This document shows positions 38,735 to 47,549 of a stretch of 64,000 nt of DNA, in pieces. The stretch is from Pectobacterium aroidearum (GTDB lineage: Bacteria > Pseudomonadota > Gammaproteobacteria > Enterobacterales > Enterobacteriaceae). The DNA lies in the NCBI RefSeq assembly GCF_041228105.1, contig NZ_CP166097.1, positions 5,022,001 to 5,086,000 of the forward strand. The letters are read 5' to 3'. The position numbers and the translations under genes are program-made. Positions within the stretch are counted from its first letter, which is position 1, and each line of letters begins with the position of its first letter. The notes below the pieces were generated by a model. It saw only the letters and a list, made by a program, of their open reading frames with translations, searched no databases and was not told where the DNA came from.

Positions 38735-40174
38735 TTAGTGAAATTGAAGGTACGCGACATGCGTTTGCAGGTATTCCTGCAAGCCATGTTTGCCGTCCGC
38801 GCCACCTACACCGGATTTACGCCAGCCCGCATGGAATCCCTGCATCGCCTCGAAGTTCTCACGGTTGATGTAGGTTTCGCCGAACTTCAGCCCTTTCAGC
38901 GCTTTCATCGCGGTGTTGATGTTTTGAGTATAGATCGATGACGTCAGGCCGTATTCGCTGTCGTTTGCCATTTTAATCGCCTCTTCCAGCGTGTCGAAGG
39001 TGGCGACGGGCAGCACCGGACCAAACACCTCTTCGTGCATGATCGGCATCTCCTGTTTCACGTCCACCAGCAGCGTGGGCGGGTAGAAATAGCCCGTACC
39101 GCTTTCTCGCTTGCCACCAAGCAACACTTTCGCGCCCTGCGATACCGCTTTTGCGACTTTGTCTTCCACACGCTGTAACGCCGCCGCGCTGATCAGTGGC
39201 CCCATATCCAGCGCTTTTTTCTCCGCCGTGTTGCCGAAAGTCACCTGCTCCATCGCAGCTTTAATACGCGCGATAAATTCGTCGTAAATGCCTTTCTGTA
39301 CGTAAACGCGCTCGGCGCAGTTACACACCTGCCCGCTATTGATGACGCGGGAACTGACAATCGCTTTCACGGCCAGATCGAGATCGGCATCGTCCATCAC
39401 GATAGCTGGCGCTTTACCGCCCAGTTCCAGCGACACCTTGGTGACGTTCTGCGCCGCCGCCGTCATGGTCGCAATCCCCGCCGCCACGCTGCCAGTCAGG
39501 CTAACCATGCCGACTTTCGGGTTAGCGGCCAGCTCTTGCCCGACCGTCGGGCCGTAGCCGGTCACGAAATTGATGACGCCTTTCGGCAGACCAATCTTGT
39601 GAATGATTTCGGCGAAAATCACTGCATTATTCGGTGTAATTTCGCTCGGTTTGATGACGATGGTATTGCCGGTGATCAGCGCAGGCGCCGCTTTACGCGC
39701 AATCAGGAAGAAGGGGAAGTTCCACGGCAGAATACCGGTCGTGACGCCAATCGCTTTGCGGAAAACGAAGATGTTTTCGTTCGGCCGGTCACTCTGAATA
39801 ATTTCACCTTCATAACGGCGCGCCCACTCCGCCATGTAGTCGAGGTAGTCAGCGGTGAACAGCACTTCCGTCTGCGCCAGACCGTGCGTTTTACCGCCTT
39901 CTGCAATGATGGTATCGGTCAGTTCGGCTTCGCGCTCGCGGATACCGTCGGCGATCTTATGCAGCCAGACGCCGCGTTCAACCGCAGGCAGCGCTTCCCA
40001 GCCCGGCTGTGCGGCCTCTGCCGCGTCTATCGCTCTCTTCGCATCGTCAGCAGAGCCTTCCGGGATCTGCGAAATGACCTGCTCTGTGGCCGGATTCACC
40101 ACATCAATCCACTTCCCGCTGCTGTTTTCAACAAACTCACCGTTGATGTACATACGTTTCTGGGTGGTGCTCAT
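38735..40174 (-). CDS. aldA: Lactaldehyde dehydrogenase (aldehyde dehydrogenase A)
   Basis: AldA oxidises L-lactaldehyde (from fucose and rhamnose breakdown) to L-lactate and also accepts glycolaldehyde, with NAD+. The ATG at 40174 gives MSTTQKRMYINGEFVENSSG and 479 aa, the same length as E. coli AldA; the ATG at 40189 adds 5 residues. Catalytic Glu in LELGGKAPAIV and catalytic Cys in INSGQVCNCAERV are present. The next gene, lldD, uses its product. Confidence 0.95.
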   Translation of the reverse strand: MSTTQKRMYINGEFVENSSGKWIDVVNPATEQVISQIPEGSADDAKRAIDAAEAAQPGWEALPAVERGVWLHKIADGIREREAELTDTIIAEGGKTHGLAQTEVLFTADYLDYMAEWARRYEGEIIQSDRPNENIFVFRKAIGVTTGILPWNFPFFLIARKAAPALITGNTIVIKPSEITPNNAVIFAEIIHKIGLPKGVINFVTGYGPTVGQELAANPKVGMVSLTGSVAAGIATMTAAAQNVTKVSLELGGKAPAIVMDDADLDLAVKAIVSSRVINSGQVCNCAERVYVQKGIYDEFIARIKAAMEQVTFGNTAEKKALDMGPLISAAALQRVEDKVAKAVSQGAKVLLGGKRESGTGYFYPPTLLVDVKQEMPIMHEEVFGPVLPVATFDTLEEAIKMANDSEYGLTSSIYTQNINTAMKALKGLKFGETYINRENFEAMQGFHAGWRKSGVGGADGKHGLQEYLQTHVAYLQFH

Positions 40175-40462
40175 GTCAGGCGTCTCCAAAGTAGGGTAAG
40201 GGAATACAACGCATAAACGAGTTGTTAAAAAAACACGTTTTTTTTGTGAAGTTTTGCCATGCTGCGCGATTTGCGCGGCATTTACCTTTTCATGGCTGCC
40301 ATCTCAGTCTAGCAAGTGGCAAAAAAGCCATGCTGAGCACGCCTGACGTAACACTTTTGTAAAGTCTCGGAGAACGCTGGGGAATAACGACAATGGGGGA
40401 ATAGGCGAAGCAGTGACAGGCGCCGCATTCAACGACGGCGCCGTCTCTCAAGCAGGAAAACC

Positions 40463-41392
40463 TTAGGGTTCGTCGGTTTTAACGATCTCTTCCCTCTCCT
40501 TCCACGTGCCGCCCACCAGTTCGCGAGTGGTGGCCACCATCGCCTGTTTCTCTTCGGAGTAGGCTTCCGTGGTTTCGGCAATCAGGACGGGGTTATTGTT
40601 AGCGATCTGGTAGGTCGACCATTGGTGCCAGCAGCAGCCGCTTTTGGTAAACGTGGTGATGGTCTTACTTTTTTCATCGATCTCGAACAGGCCGAGGTTG
40701 GAGCTGGCTAATTCGGTCAGCGGCGCATTCTGGGTAAACTGCTGCTTTTCCACATCGAACAGGAACACATCGTAAGACGGCCCGCCGTAAGCGCCGCTAT
40801 TGCCATTGCGCAGCATAATATCCGCGTGGTGATCGAAGTTAGCGTCATCAATCACCAGCCCACTGTTGTTCTCACCATAAACCTCGATCAGATTCGCCGT
40901 CACTTCGCCTTTATTGTTCAGTTCGATGAACATATTTTCCATCGTGATACGCTGGAACAGGTCGCCGCGTCCTTTCTTAAAGATATCCAGCGTGCCGGGG
41001 CCTTCACAAGTTGAGTAAGAAGAGTCGAGATCGCACGTCGCCACACTGAGCACAAAGTCCCACTGGTCTGATGCCTGCGTAATCAGGGAGATATTTTCAC
41101 TACCGGACAGCGCCTGAATACGGGAAACCATCTCATTCCCCAGACAAACGTCATCCTGACAGCGGTCACGTTCGGCCAACCAGGCGCGCTGCTCCTGACG
41201 CGCCTGCGCTTTGTCTGCTTGTTTCACGTAACCCTGATAGGCCTTGTTCAAGACGGTATCAAGCTGCTGTAAGCGGCTGCTGGCGCAAATCATTTTCTCG
41301 CTGTCTGTACTGGCCTTGCTGCAATCCATCGCCCAGACGGATGAGGTGAAAAGACACAGCAGGGATGAAACGGCCAGAGATAAATAACGCAT
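40463..41392 (-). CDS. Secreted protein with LprI-like (DUF1311) domain
   Basis: A 309-aa protein with a Sec signal peptide (YLSLAVSSLLCLFTSSVWA). An LprI-like domain follows at about residues 23-95: CSKASTDSEKMICASSRLQQLD, then RQEQRAWLAERDRCQDDVCLG. Such domains occur in lysozyme-inhibitor-like and other periplasmic proteins. The C-terminal 200 residues form a second domain with paired cysteines (GCCWHQW). It is downstream of the lipid operon by 56 nt on the same strand, but unrelated in content. Confidence 0.8.
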   Translation of the reverse strand: MRYLSLAVSSLLCLFTSSVWAMDCSKASTDSEKMICASSRLQQLDTVLNKAYQGYVKQADKAQARQEQRAWLAERDRCQDDVCLGNEMVSRIQALSGSENISLITQASDQWDFVLSVATCDLDSSYSTCEGPGTLDIFKKGRGDLFQRITMENMFIELNNKGEVTANLIEVYGENNSGLVIDDANFDHHADIMLRNGNSGAYGGPSYDVFLFDVEKQQFTQNAPLTELASSNLGLFEIDEKSKTITTFTKSGCCWHQWSTYQIANNNPVLIAETTEAYSEEKQAMVATTRELVGGTWKEREEIVKTDEP

Positions 41393-41448
41393 AACGTATC
41401 GCTCCCTGAAAAATAAAAAACCTAACTAGCTGATAAAATGGGTAATGG

Positions 41449-42549
41449 TTATTTTTCGCTGCCCTTTCCCATCTTTTTAAGAAACCGCTGCTGCTCAACC
41501 AAAATCACCTTCAACGTAATGCATTGATAATCAATGCCATAACGCGGGGCGACGTCCGCAATAATTTTGGATAGCGCAGGATAGTGCCGATGATTCCAGT
41601 TGGGGAAAATATGGTGGGTCAGGTGCATATTGAGCTGCCCTAGCCAATAACCAAGCCAGGCGGGACGGGTAGACCAATCCACCGTGGTAGAAAAGGTGTG
41701 CTGATAGCGACCATGTCGGAATAACCCATCTTCCGGTGCCTGATAGAACGTTCCTTTTGCCCAGTGCGACCCCAGAATCAGGACAACAAAAATCAGCGAC
41801 GACAGCATCTGGCTCAGCAGATACACCAGCAGCAGCGAGCCGACGCTAATGATGGTCGGCGACAACAGCCAGTAAGGGATCGCCAGCGCCAGCAGGGCAT
41901 GCAGTGCTTTTGAAAGCAGGAAAATGCCCCAGCCCTTCACACCCTGAAGCGTCATATTGCGCGTTACCTGCGTTTTCCCCGCGCGATCGATCCAGTCAAA
42001 AAACCAGATGATGCAGGGGAAGGTCAGTGATGCCACCAGCGGCCAGTAATAGCGCTGGGCGCGCATAAAAAAGCGAAACCGATGGTAGGGCGATTGACGC
42101 AAGACACCGTTCTCTTCGATATCGAGGTCGTAGTACTGCACATTCACGTGTGCATGATGGAAAATCACATGCCTCACTCGCCAGCAGTCGGAATCCATAC
42201 CGAGCGGAATACTCACTACGATATTGAGCAGGCGATTCGCCCACGGCTGCCGGAAAAAGACGTTATGCGAGGCGTCATGCACCACGTTCACCGCCAGAAA
42301 CATAGCGGTAAAAATAAAGCCAAAATAGCAGCCGGCAAAACCCCATAGCGTCATCTGCCGGAGGCTGAAGCCATAAAACGTCAGACACAGCGCCACCAGA
42401 AACAGCATCTTGCCGATAAATCCGGCGTTGGCAAAACGGTGATCGCCCGTTTCTGCCAGATAGTCATTCGCCGCCTTCATCAGCGCTCGATGTAACGCCA
42501 GATCGCGACCTTGTTCATAGCGGAGCGGCTTCAGCGGTGCGGGCATCAT
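41449..42549 (-). CDS. Fatty acid desaturase, paralogue 1 (last gene of lipid operon)
   Basis: A membrane di-iron desaturase of 366 aa with the three histidine boxes HDASHN, HVIFHHAH and HLTHHIFPNWNHRHY. Hydrophobic pairs lie between them. ATG at 42549 is preceded by GGAGG and overlaps the stop of the upstream paralogue (ATGA); the longer open frame up to 42738 lies inside that paralogue and is not a credible extension. It acts in the inner membrane on an acyl chain whose length and position cannot be read from the sequence. Confidence 0.9.
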   Translation of the reverse strand: MMPAPLKPLRYEQGRDLALHRALMKAANDYLAETGDHRFANAGFIGKMLFLVALCLTFYGFSLRQMTLWGFAGCYFGFIFTAMFLAVNVVHDASHNVFFRQPWANRLLNIVVSIPLGMDSDCWRVRHVIFHHAHVNVQYYDLDIEENGVLRQSPYHRFRFFMRAQRYYWPLVASLTFPCIIWFFDWIDRAGKTQVTRNMTLQGVKGWGIFLLSKALHALLALAIPYWLLSPTIISVGSLLLVYLLSQMLSSLIFVVLILGSHWAKGTFYQAPEDGLFRHGRYQHTFSTTVDWSTRPAWLGYWLGQLNMHLTHHIFPNWNHRHYPALSKIIADVAPRYGIDYQCITLKVILVEQQRFLKKMGKGSEK

Positions 42550-43685
42550 CCTTCCTCCCTTCCCTCTTCCTCGGCACGTTGCGCTGTGCGTTGATCGCAA
42601 CCTTCCCCCATCGATTTTAAAAACCGACGCTGGCTTGCCAATAGCTCGCGGTAGGTAATGCAGCGATAGTCCATACCATGCTCGGCGGCAAGGCGCCGTA
42701 AAATAGCGGCGAGCGCAGGGTAATGACGATGGTGCCACCCCGGAAAAAGATGATGCGTCAGGTGTAAGTGCAGCCCTCCCGTCCAGTGCGCAAGCCAGCG
42801 CGGCGTCGGTAGCCAGTCGCAGGCGGTTGCAAAGTTGTGCTGATACCAGCCCAGGGGCATGGCCTCCGTATCGGTCACGGCATAAAATTCCGTTTCCGCC
42901 CAGTGCGACCCCAGCAGTAAAAAGACCACCAGCAGTGAGGCCAACATCTGGCCCAGCAAATAACTTAACAGCACGATGCCTGGGCTAATGCCCTGTGCAG
43001 CTCCCACCACGATAGGAATCACCAGTAGCAGCACGATATGACCGATTTTACTGCCGATAAAAATCATCCACCCACGGTAGCCTGACTGCACGGAACGAGC
43101 GTTAACGGGGGTTTTACCCAACCGATCGGCCCAGTCAAAAACCCAGGCGATATAGGGGAGCGACAGGGAGGCCACCAGCGGCCAGTAAAGGTGCTGATAG
43201 CGCATGTAGGCACGGTGGCGCTGGAAAGGCGTTTGACGAAAAATCCCATTCTCTTCCGTATCCAGATCGTAATGCTCCACATTCGGGTAAATATGGTGGA
43301 AGTCCACATGACGCAACCGCCAGTAGTCAGGATCGATGCCTAACGGCAGCGTCACGATCCGCCCGACGATGCGATTGAGCGTTCGATTACGGAAAAACGT
43401 ATTATGGGAGGCGTCATGATTCACGATGATATTCAATACCATCGACAGCATGATGAAAGAAAAATAGCTCAGGAAGAATGCCCATGCCGTCTGCTGTATC
43501 AAGCTCAGGGAATAACAGGCGATGCAGCCTAAAAAGAGTAATCCGGCCTTCACGAACTGACCGCTATCGGCAAAGCGATGATCGTGATTAGCACGCAGGT
43601 AGGCCGACGTTTCGCGCTGTAACGCCCGATGAAAGGCCTGTTCACCCTGCGCCGGATACGGTCTGGCGGGAAGGTCATTAGCCAT
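42546..43685 (-). CDS. Fatty acid desaturase, paralogue 2
   Basis: A 379-aa membrane desaturase clearly related to the following gene, with the boxes NHDASHN, HVDFHHIYPNVEHYD and HLTHHLFPGWHHRHY. ATG at 43685 lines up with the start of the paralogue; ATG at 43691 is the alternative. Both overlap the end of the upstream hydroxylase gene. Two tandem desaturases in one operon suggest two successive desaturations of one substrate, or one enzyme per chain. Confidence 0.9.
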   Translation of the reverse strand: MANDLPARPYPAQGEQAFHRALQRETSAYLRANHDHRFADSGQFVKAGLLFLGCIACYSLSLIQQTAWAFFLSYFSFIMLSMVLNIIVNHDASHNTFFRNRTLNRIVGRIVTLPLGIDPDYWRLRHVDFHHIYPNVEHYDLDTEENGIFRQTPFQRHRAYMRYQHLYWPLVASLSLPYIAWVFDWADRLGKTPVNARSVQSGYRGWMIFIGSKIGHIVLLLVIPIVVGAAQGISPGIVLLSYLLGQMLASLLVVFLLLGSHWAETEFYAVTDTEAMPLGWYQHNFATACDWLPTPRWLAHWTGGLHLHLTHHLFPGWHHRHYPALAAILRRLAAEHGMDYRCITYRELLASQRRFLKSMGEGCDQRTAQRAEEEGREEG

Positions 43686-44802
43686 TGTCATGCTCTCCAG
43701 TCAGAGGATGTCGACCCCAGCCGAACACCATCGCCAGCCCGTGCAGCGCCAGTGCCAACATGGCGATCTTCCAGTAAAGCGCTTCCCAGCCCAGATAGAC
43801 AAGAAACACCGCAGGGAATAGCAACACCACGAATAACCAAACGTAAATGCCCCAGCGCCGCCCTTCGGAAATTCCGCCCAACGCGACCGCCCCGCTCACC
43901 AGCAGCAGGAAAAGCGCCACCTGCGGCAGATTAGCGGACTCATAACCGTAGCCATACAGATAGACATAACCGACGACCAGCGCAAACAGCAGCATCGCAC
44001 CGGTAAGCAACGCCACTGGCGTACAGTGAAACGTTGCCCGACGCGTACGGCGCACCGACAGCTTCAGGTACTGCATAAAAGGCAGGTTACTGGCCCAAAA
44101 CGGATTGTTTGATGGCCTGTCTTTGCCTGCGCCATAGCGAAAAGGCGTGTCGGGCAACTGTGGGCAAAAGCTGCCGAACAGCTTGTCCCAAAAAATAAAG
44201 GTGCCGCCGAAGTTCTTATCGGCATAAGCGCGATCGTTCACGTGGTGGACGCGATGGTGTGCTGGCGTCACCAGCACCTTTTCCAGCCAGCCCAGTTTGG
44301 GCGTCATGGCGTTATGGTTGAAGAGCTGAACGCTGTAATGCAGGATGGAGACGGTGATAAACACGTACAGCGGCACACCAAGTAGCGCCAGAATCAGGAA
44401 GAACGGAATCGAGGTCAGCGAGGAATACCAGGAGTTACGCACGCCCAGCGACAGATTGAAATGTTCGCCCTGATGGTGCACCACATGTACCGCCCACAGC
44501 ACGCCAAAGGTATGGTGCAGGCGATGTAGCCAATAAAAGCCGAAATCCCAGGCGAGTAGCGCGAACAACCACATCAGTACCGGTGGCCAGGTTTCCACCC
44601 AGCCCAAACTGAAATGCGCCGCGACATAGCCATAGCAAAAAATCTCCACGCTGCGAAACAGCCACAGCATGATATGCCCTGAGTTCAGGTTGAACACCAC
44701 GTCATGCCAGTTCACCGTCTCACGCCGCATCCACTGTAGAACCAGCGCTTCACCAATCACTACAACCAGCATGAAGACAATGGGTAATGCCAAATCGATC
44801 AT
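43678..44802 (-). CDS. Sterol desaturase / fatty acid hydroxylase family protein
   Basis: A 374-aa di-iron membrane protein with histidine motifs HRLHH, HVVHHQGEHFN and HRVHH at about residues 94-210, the pattern of the family. Members hydroxylate or desaturate lipids, or cleave alkyl ethers. N-terminal and C-terminal hydrophobic helices flank the catalytic part, and the last 100 residues form an extra membrane region. It lies 4 nt after the PAP2 gene and overlaps the next desaturase gene. The substrate is unknown, and no sterol synthesis is implied. Confidence 0.88.
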   Translation of the reverse strand: MIDLALPIVFMLVVVIGEALVLQWMRRETVNWHDVVFNLNSGHIMLWLFRSVEIFCYGYVAAHFSLGWVETWPPVLMWLFALLAWDFGFYWLHRLHHTFGVLWAVHVVHHQGEHFNLSLGVRNSWYSSLTSIPFFLILALLGVPLYVFITVSILHYSVQLFNHNAMTPKLGWLEKVLVTPAHHRVHHVNDRAYADKNFGGTFIFWDKLFGSFCPQLPDTPFRYGAGKDRPSNNPFWASNLPFMQYLKLSVRRTRRATFHCTPVALLTGAMLLFALVVGYVYLYGYGYESANLPQVALFLLLVSGAVALGGISEGRRWGIYVWLFVVLLFPAVFLVYLGWEALYWKIAMLALALHGLAMVFGWGRHPLTGEHDNG

Positions 44803-44806
44803 GATT

Positions 44807-45460
44807 TCATTCCTGATGGCGCTTATCGTTAGGCAGCGGGGCTCGTGGGGAAACTGCCGTCACCGTCTCCCGGCTACGCAGAAAAATCCATCCGGTCATG
44901 CCCGCCAACATCGCCCCGGTCACCAGATCGATGAACAGATGCCGACGTAGTTGCAGGATGGAAAAGGCAATCGCCATCCCCCACAGCAGATACACACCGG
45001 TTTTCACCTTCTGCTGGTTATCGCTCATCGCCCAAACTGCCAGCACCGTTAGCGCAATATGCAGCGACGGCAGGCAATTCTGCGGTGAGTCGATACGCTG
45101 CAAAAGCTGTAGCAAACGAGTGGAAAAATCGTCCCCGACAGCCTGAGGATAAACCATCGTGGTCGGGAAAATCAGGTACACCGCGCCCGCGATTAACGCA
45201 GTGAGCTGCGTTGCCCGGCGTAACCCCGCCAGACGTGCTATCGGGCAGGATAAATAAGACAGCGGCACGATGATGAAAAAGGAGAGATACAGCCAGATAG
45301 CCGAGGGGCTAAAGGGAATCCATTCATCAATGAATGACGTCGGCAGCACCGTTCCCTGCCCCTGAAACTGCGCGCTCAGTTGATACACCACGCCGACCGA
45401 TCCCCAGCCGAAGAGCAGCGCTTTCAGCCGTAATAGCATCGTGCTTTGAGGAAGTCGCAT
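44807..45460 (-). CDS. PAP2 superfamily membrane phosphatase
   Basis: A 217-aa polytopic protein with the PAP2 motifs near NCLPSLHIALTVL (about residue 130) and RRHLFIDLVTGAMLAG (about residue 170). PAP2 proteins dephosphorylate lipid phosphates or pyrophosphates, or transfer head groups, on the membrane. Its start codon overlaps the stop of the PaaK-like gene by 1 nt. In this operon it may remove a phosphate from a lipid intermediate, or attach a head group. Confidence 0.85.
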   Translation of the reverse strand: MRLPQSTMLLRLKALLFGWGSVGVVYQLSAQFQGQGTVLPTSFIDEWIPFSPSAIWLYLSFFIIVPLSYLSCPIARLAGLRRATQLTALIAGAVYLIFPTTMVYPQAVGDDFSTRLLQLLQRIDSPQNCLPSLHIALTVLAVWAMSDNQQKVKTGVYLLWGMAIAFSILQLRRHLFIDLVTGAMLAGMTGWIFLRSRETVTAVSPRAPLPNDKRHQE

Positions 45461-46746
45461 TATACGTCCCCCTTCAGGCGGGTAATCCGTCTGCGCTTTT
45501 GCGTCAATGCTGGCGCAATCTCACCGGCGATTAACTGCCACCGCAGACGCGACACCTCAATGCCCTGCAACGCAAACTGCTGCGCCAGACTGTCCCGACA
45601 GGCCTCCAGCTCCGGTAGGCTGCACGCGGCGGACAAACGCAGCGTCGTTTCCCCCTGCTGCACCAGCCGATAGTCGGCATGTAGCGGCAGCGCATTGGCA
45701 ATAATCCGGCTACAGAGATCCGCAAACACGGTCTGAGGCTCACCGTGACTATCCGGCAGTCGCAGGCAGTCATCGCTGCGCCCTTCGATGCGGGCAATCG
45801 CCATCGTCACCCGGCCACACGCACAGGGTGTTTTTTGCTTCACCAATACATCGTCCAGCCGATAGCGCACAATCGGCTGCGTGCTGCGGGTGAAATCGGT
45901 AATGATGGGCGTAAAGCGTTCGTCATCCAGCCACTGCGGCTCAATGTGCACAAATTCCTCGTTGAGATGCAGCGTACCGTGTTCACAGGTCGATGCCAGA
46001 AAGCCTTCCGTCGCCTGATACACTTCCCCCACCTGCCCGAAAACCTGCTGGAGCAATTGTTTATCCTGCGGCTCCAGCACCTCGGCCACGGAAATCACCT
46101 TTTTGACAGACAGGCGCAGTTCACCGCGCTGCACCGCCAGCGCCAACTCGCGCAGCACCTGTGCAGGAGCAACGATAATCGACGGCGACCACGTTTCCAG
46201 CCGCGAAACATGTTCGGAAAACGGCGCAAACAGATCGTAAAACGACAGACTGAGCCAGCGGTTATCCACACTGTGGTACAGATTGTTATCCGCCCGCAGG
46301 AACAGCGCTACCCGCTCGCCAGCACGTAAGCCGTCCGGCAGCATTTTCGCCAACATGCCCCCCGCCCACACCTGCTGTTCACGCGGGCTAACGACAAACA
46401 GCCCACGCTGCCCGGAGGTGCCGGACGACAGCCCGACGCTGAACCCGTTCACATTCGGCGTGAAGTCACGATCCTCCTCACTGCGGCGCGCGCAGGCGAG
46501 CAGTTCATCCCGCTTAAGCCCCGCGGTGTTCATCCGATCGAATTCGGCCATCATCACGGCTTTATCCATCATCGGCCAGGAGGTAATCGGAAGCTGGCAG
46601 TACGGGCGGAAATAGGGACTACGCGCCAGCACCCGCCGTGCAAAGCGAGCAAGCTGGCGCTGTTGATGGTGTTCAAGCCCCTGACGAGTAGAAAAGGTGA
46701 GGCGTCTGGCACGGAAATAGTGCCAGAGGGTCATCAGCGGAATCAT
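45460..46746 (-). CDS. PaaK/F390-synthetase-like adenylate-forming enzyme
   Basis: A 428-aa acyl-adenylate-forming enzyme. The P-loop-like motif GLSSGTSGQRGLFVVSP is near residue 106. A YQATEGFLAS segment corresponds to the A5 region, and PIVRYRLDDVLV with CACGR resembles the C-terminal part of PaaK. Such enzymes activate carboxylates or hydroxy acids with ATP. The name F390 synthetase is only a homology label, since enterobacteria lack coenzyme F420. Overlaps with the genes on both sides (4 nt and 1 nt) tie it to the operon. Confidence 0.85.
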   Translation of the reverse strand: MIPLMTLWHYFRARRLTFSTRQGLEHHQQRQLARFARRVLARSPYFRPYCQLPITSWPMMDKAVMMAEFDRMNTAGLKRDELLACARRSEEDRDFTPNVNGFSVGLSSGTSGQRGLFVVSPREQQVWAGGMLAKMLPDGLRAGERVALFLRADNNLYHSVDNRWLSLSFYDLFAPFSEHVSRLETWSPSIIVAPAQVLRELALAVQRGELRLSVKKVISVAEVLEPQDKQLLQQVFGQVGEVYQATEGFLASTCEHGTLHLNEEFVHIEPQWLDDERFTPIITDFTRSTQPIVRYRLDDVLVKQKTPCACGRVTMAIARIEGRSDDCLRLPDSHGEPQTVFADLCSRIIANALPLHADYRLVQQGETTLRLSAACSLPELEACRDSLAQQFALQGIEVSRLRWQLIAGEIAPALTQKRRRITRLKGDV

Positions 46747-47549
46747 AGGTCGCCCTCATGGCACAGTCGAATCTCAACCTGTCCGTTCAGGTGCAACTGA
46801 TGTAGCTGATCCAACGTGTGGTAATAGGCTTTTGGATCGTCCATCACCAGATTCGCCAAACGCGACGGCCCGCGGCCTTCGCGATAACTGTGCGGCGACC
46901 AGGCGGCATCGCTTGCCAGCAGCACCCAGCCATTTTCAGTCAGCACAAACGCGCCGAGGTGTCCGGCGGCATGACCGGGCAGTGGCACCAGCACGATCTC
47001 TTTATCGCTACCCGGCAGCGCATAACCTTGCGTAAAGGGTGCCAGCTCGGCTGGCAGATCGGTAAGCGGGAAGTTTTCGACAAACTGAAGCGCCTGCTCG
47101 AAATGCTCAGGGATCAGGGCAGGCACAAACGCCCGTTTCAGAGCGGCGAAACCGCGCAGATTCCGCGTCTGCTGCCATCCCAGTCCCGAACAGATAAACG
47201 GGACGTCGGGGAAATCCCGCAGCCCTGCAATATGGTCGCCATGAAAATGGGAAATAATCAGGCCGTCGATGTCCGCAGGCTGAATCCCCTGCCCATGTAG
47301 CTGGTGAATCAGCGTGTCTTTCGTCTCAAAATGCACCGGCGTCATTCTGCGGTACAGCTGGAACAGGCCGGATCGCGTGGCATCGGTAAAATGCTGCGCA
47401 TAGCCGGTGTCCCACAACCAGCGCTTACCCTGACTCTCCAGCATCCAGACGCGTGCCGGAAAACGGCATACCTTCCACCCCGCGCCACGCAGCGCCATAC
47501 AGCCTGGATGCAGGCAGTACCCGACTTCAAACGTTGAAATATTAGCCAT
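46743..47549 (-). CDS. Metallo-beta-lactamase-fold hydrolase
   Basis: A 268-aa MBL-fold protein with the zinc motif HFHGDH, the later LPGHAAGHLG histidine and the SDAAW aspartate. The overall design is like AHL lactonases and related lactone or thioester hydrolases. ATG at 47549 (MANISTFEVGYC) overlaps the preceding gene by 8 nt; ATG at 47573 is less likely. In an operon with a ketoacyl synthase it may hydrolyse an acyl-thioester or a lactone intermediate. Quorum-signal degradation cannot be excluded from sequence, but the context argues for biosynthesis. Confidence 0.87.
   Translation of the reverse strand: MANISTFEVGYCLHPGCMALRGAGWKVCRFPARVWMLESQGKRWLWDTGYAQHFTDATRSGLFQLYRRMTPVHFETKDTLIHQLHGQGIQPADIDGLIISHFHGDHIAGLRDFPDVPFICSGLGWQQTRNLRGFAALKRAFVPALIPEHFEQALQFVENFPLTDLPAELAPFTQGYALPGSDKEIVLVPLPGHAAGHLGAFVLTENGWVLLASDAAWSPHSYREGRGPSRLANLVMDDPKAYYHTLDQLHQLHLNGQVEIRLCHEGDL

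Noticed and set aside
39536..40216. 226-codon frame antisense to aldA
   Set aside because: It lies wholly over a conserved enzyme gene and shows no domain.
40419..40444. GGCGCCG/CGGCGCC hairpin after the LprI-domain gene
   Set aside because: It forms a good stem, but there is no T run and the GC palindrome is short, so a terminator call was not made.
45460..46746. Reading the PaaK-like gene as a true coenzyme F390 synthetase
   Set aside because: Coenzyme F420 is not made by enterobacteria, so only the adenylate-forming fold is supported.
46743..47549. Quorum quenching lactonase linked with expI
   Set aside because: The gene is embedded in the lipid operon 8 kb from expI, so the MBL fold alone does not support a signal-degrading role.
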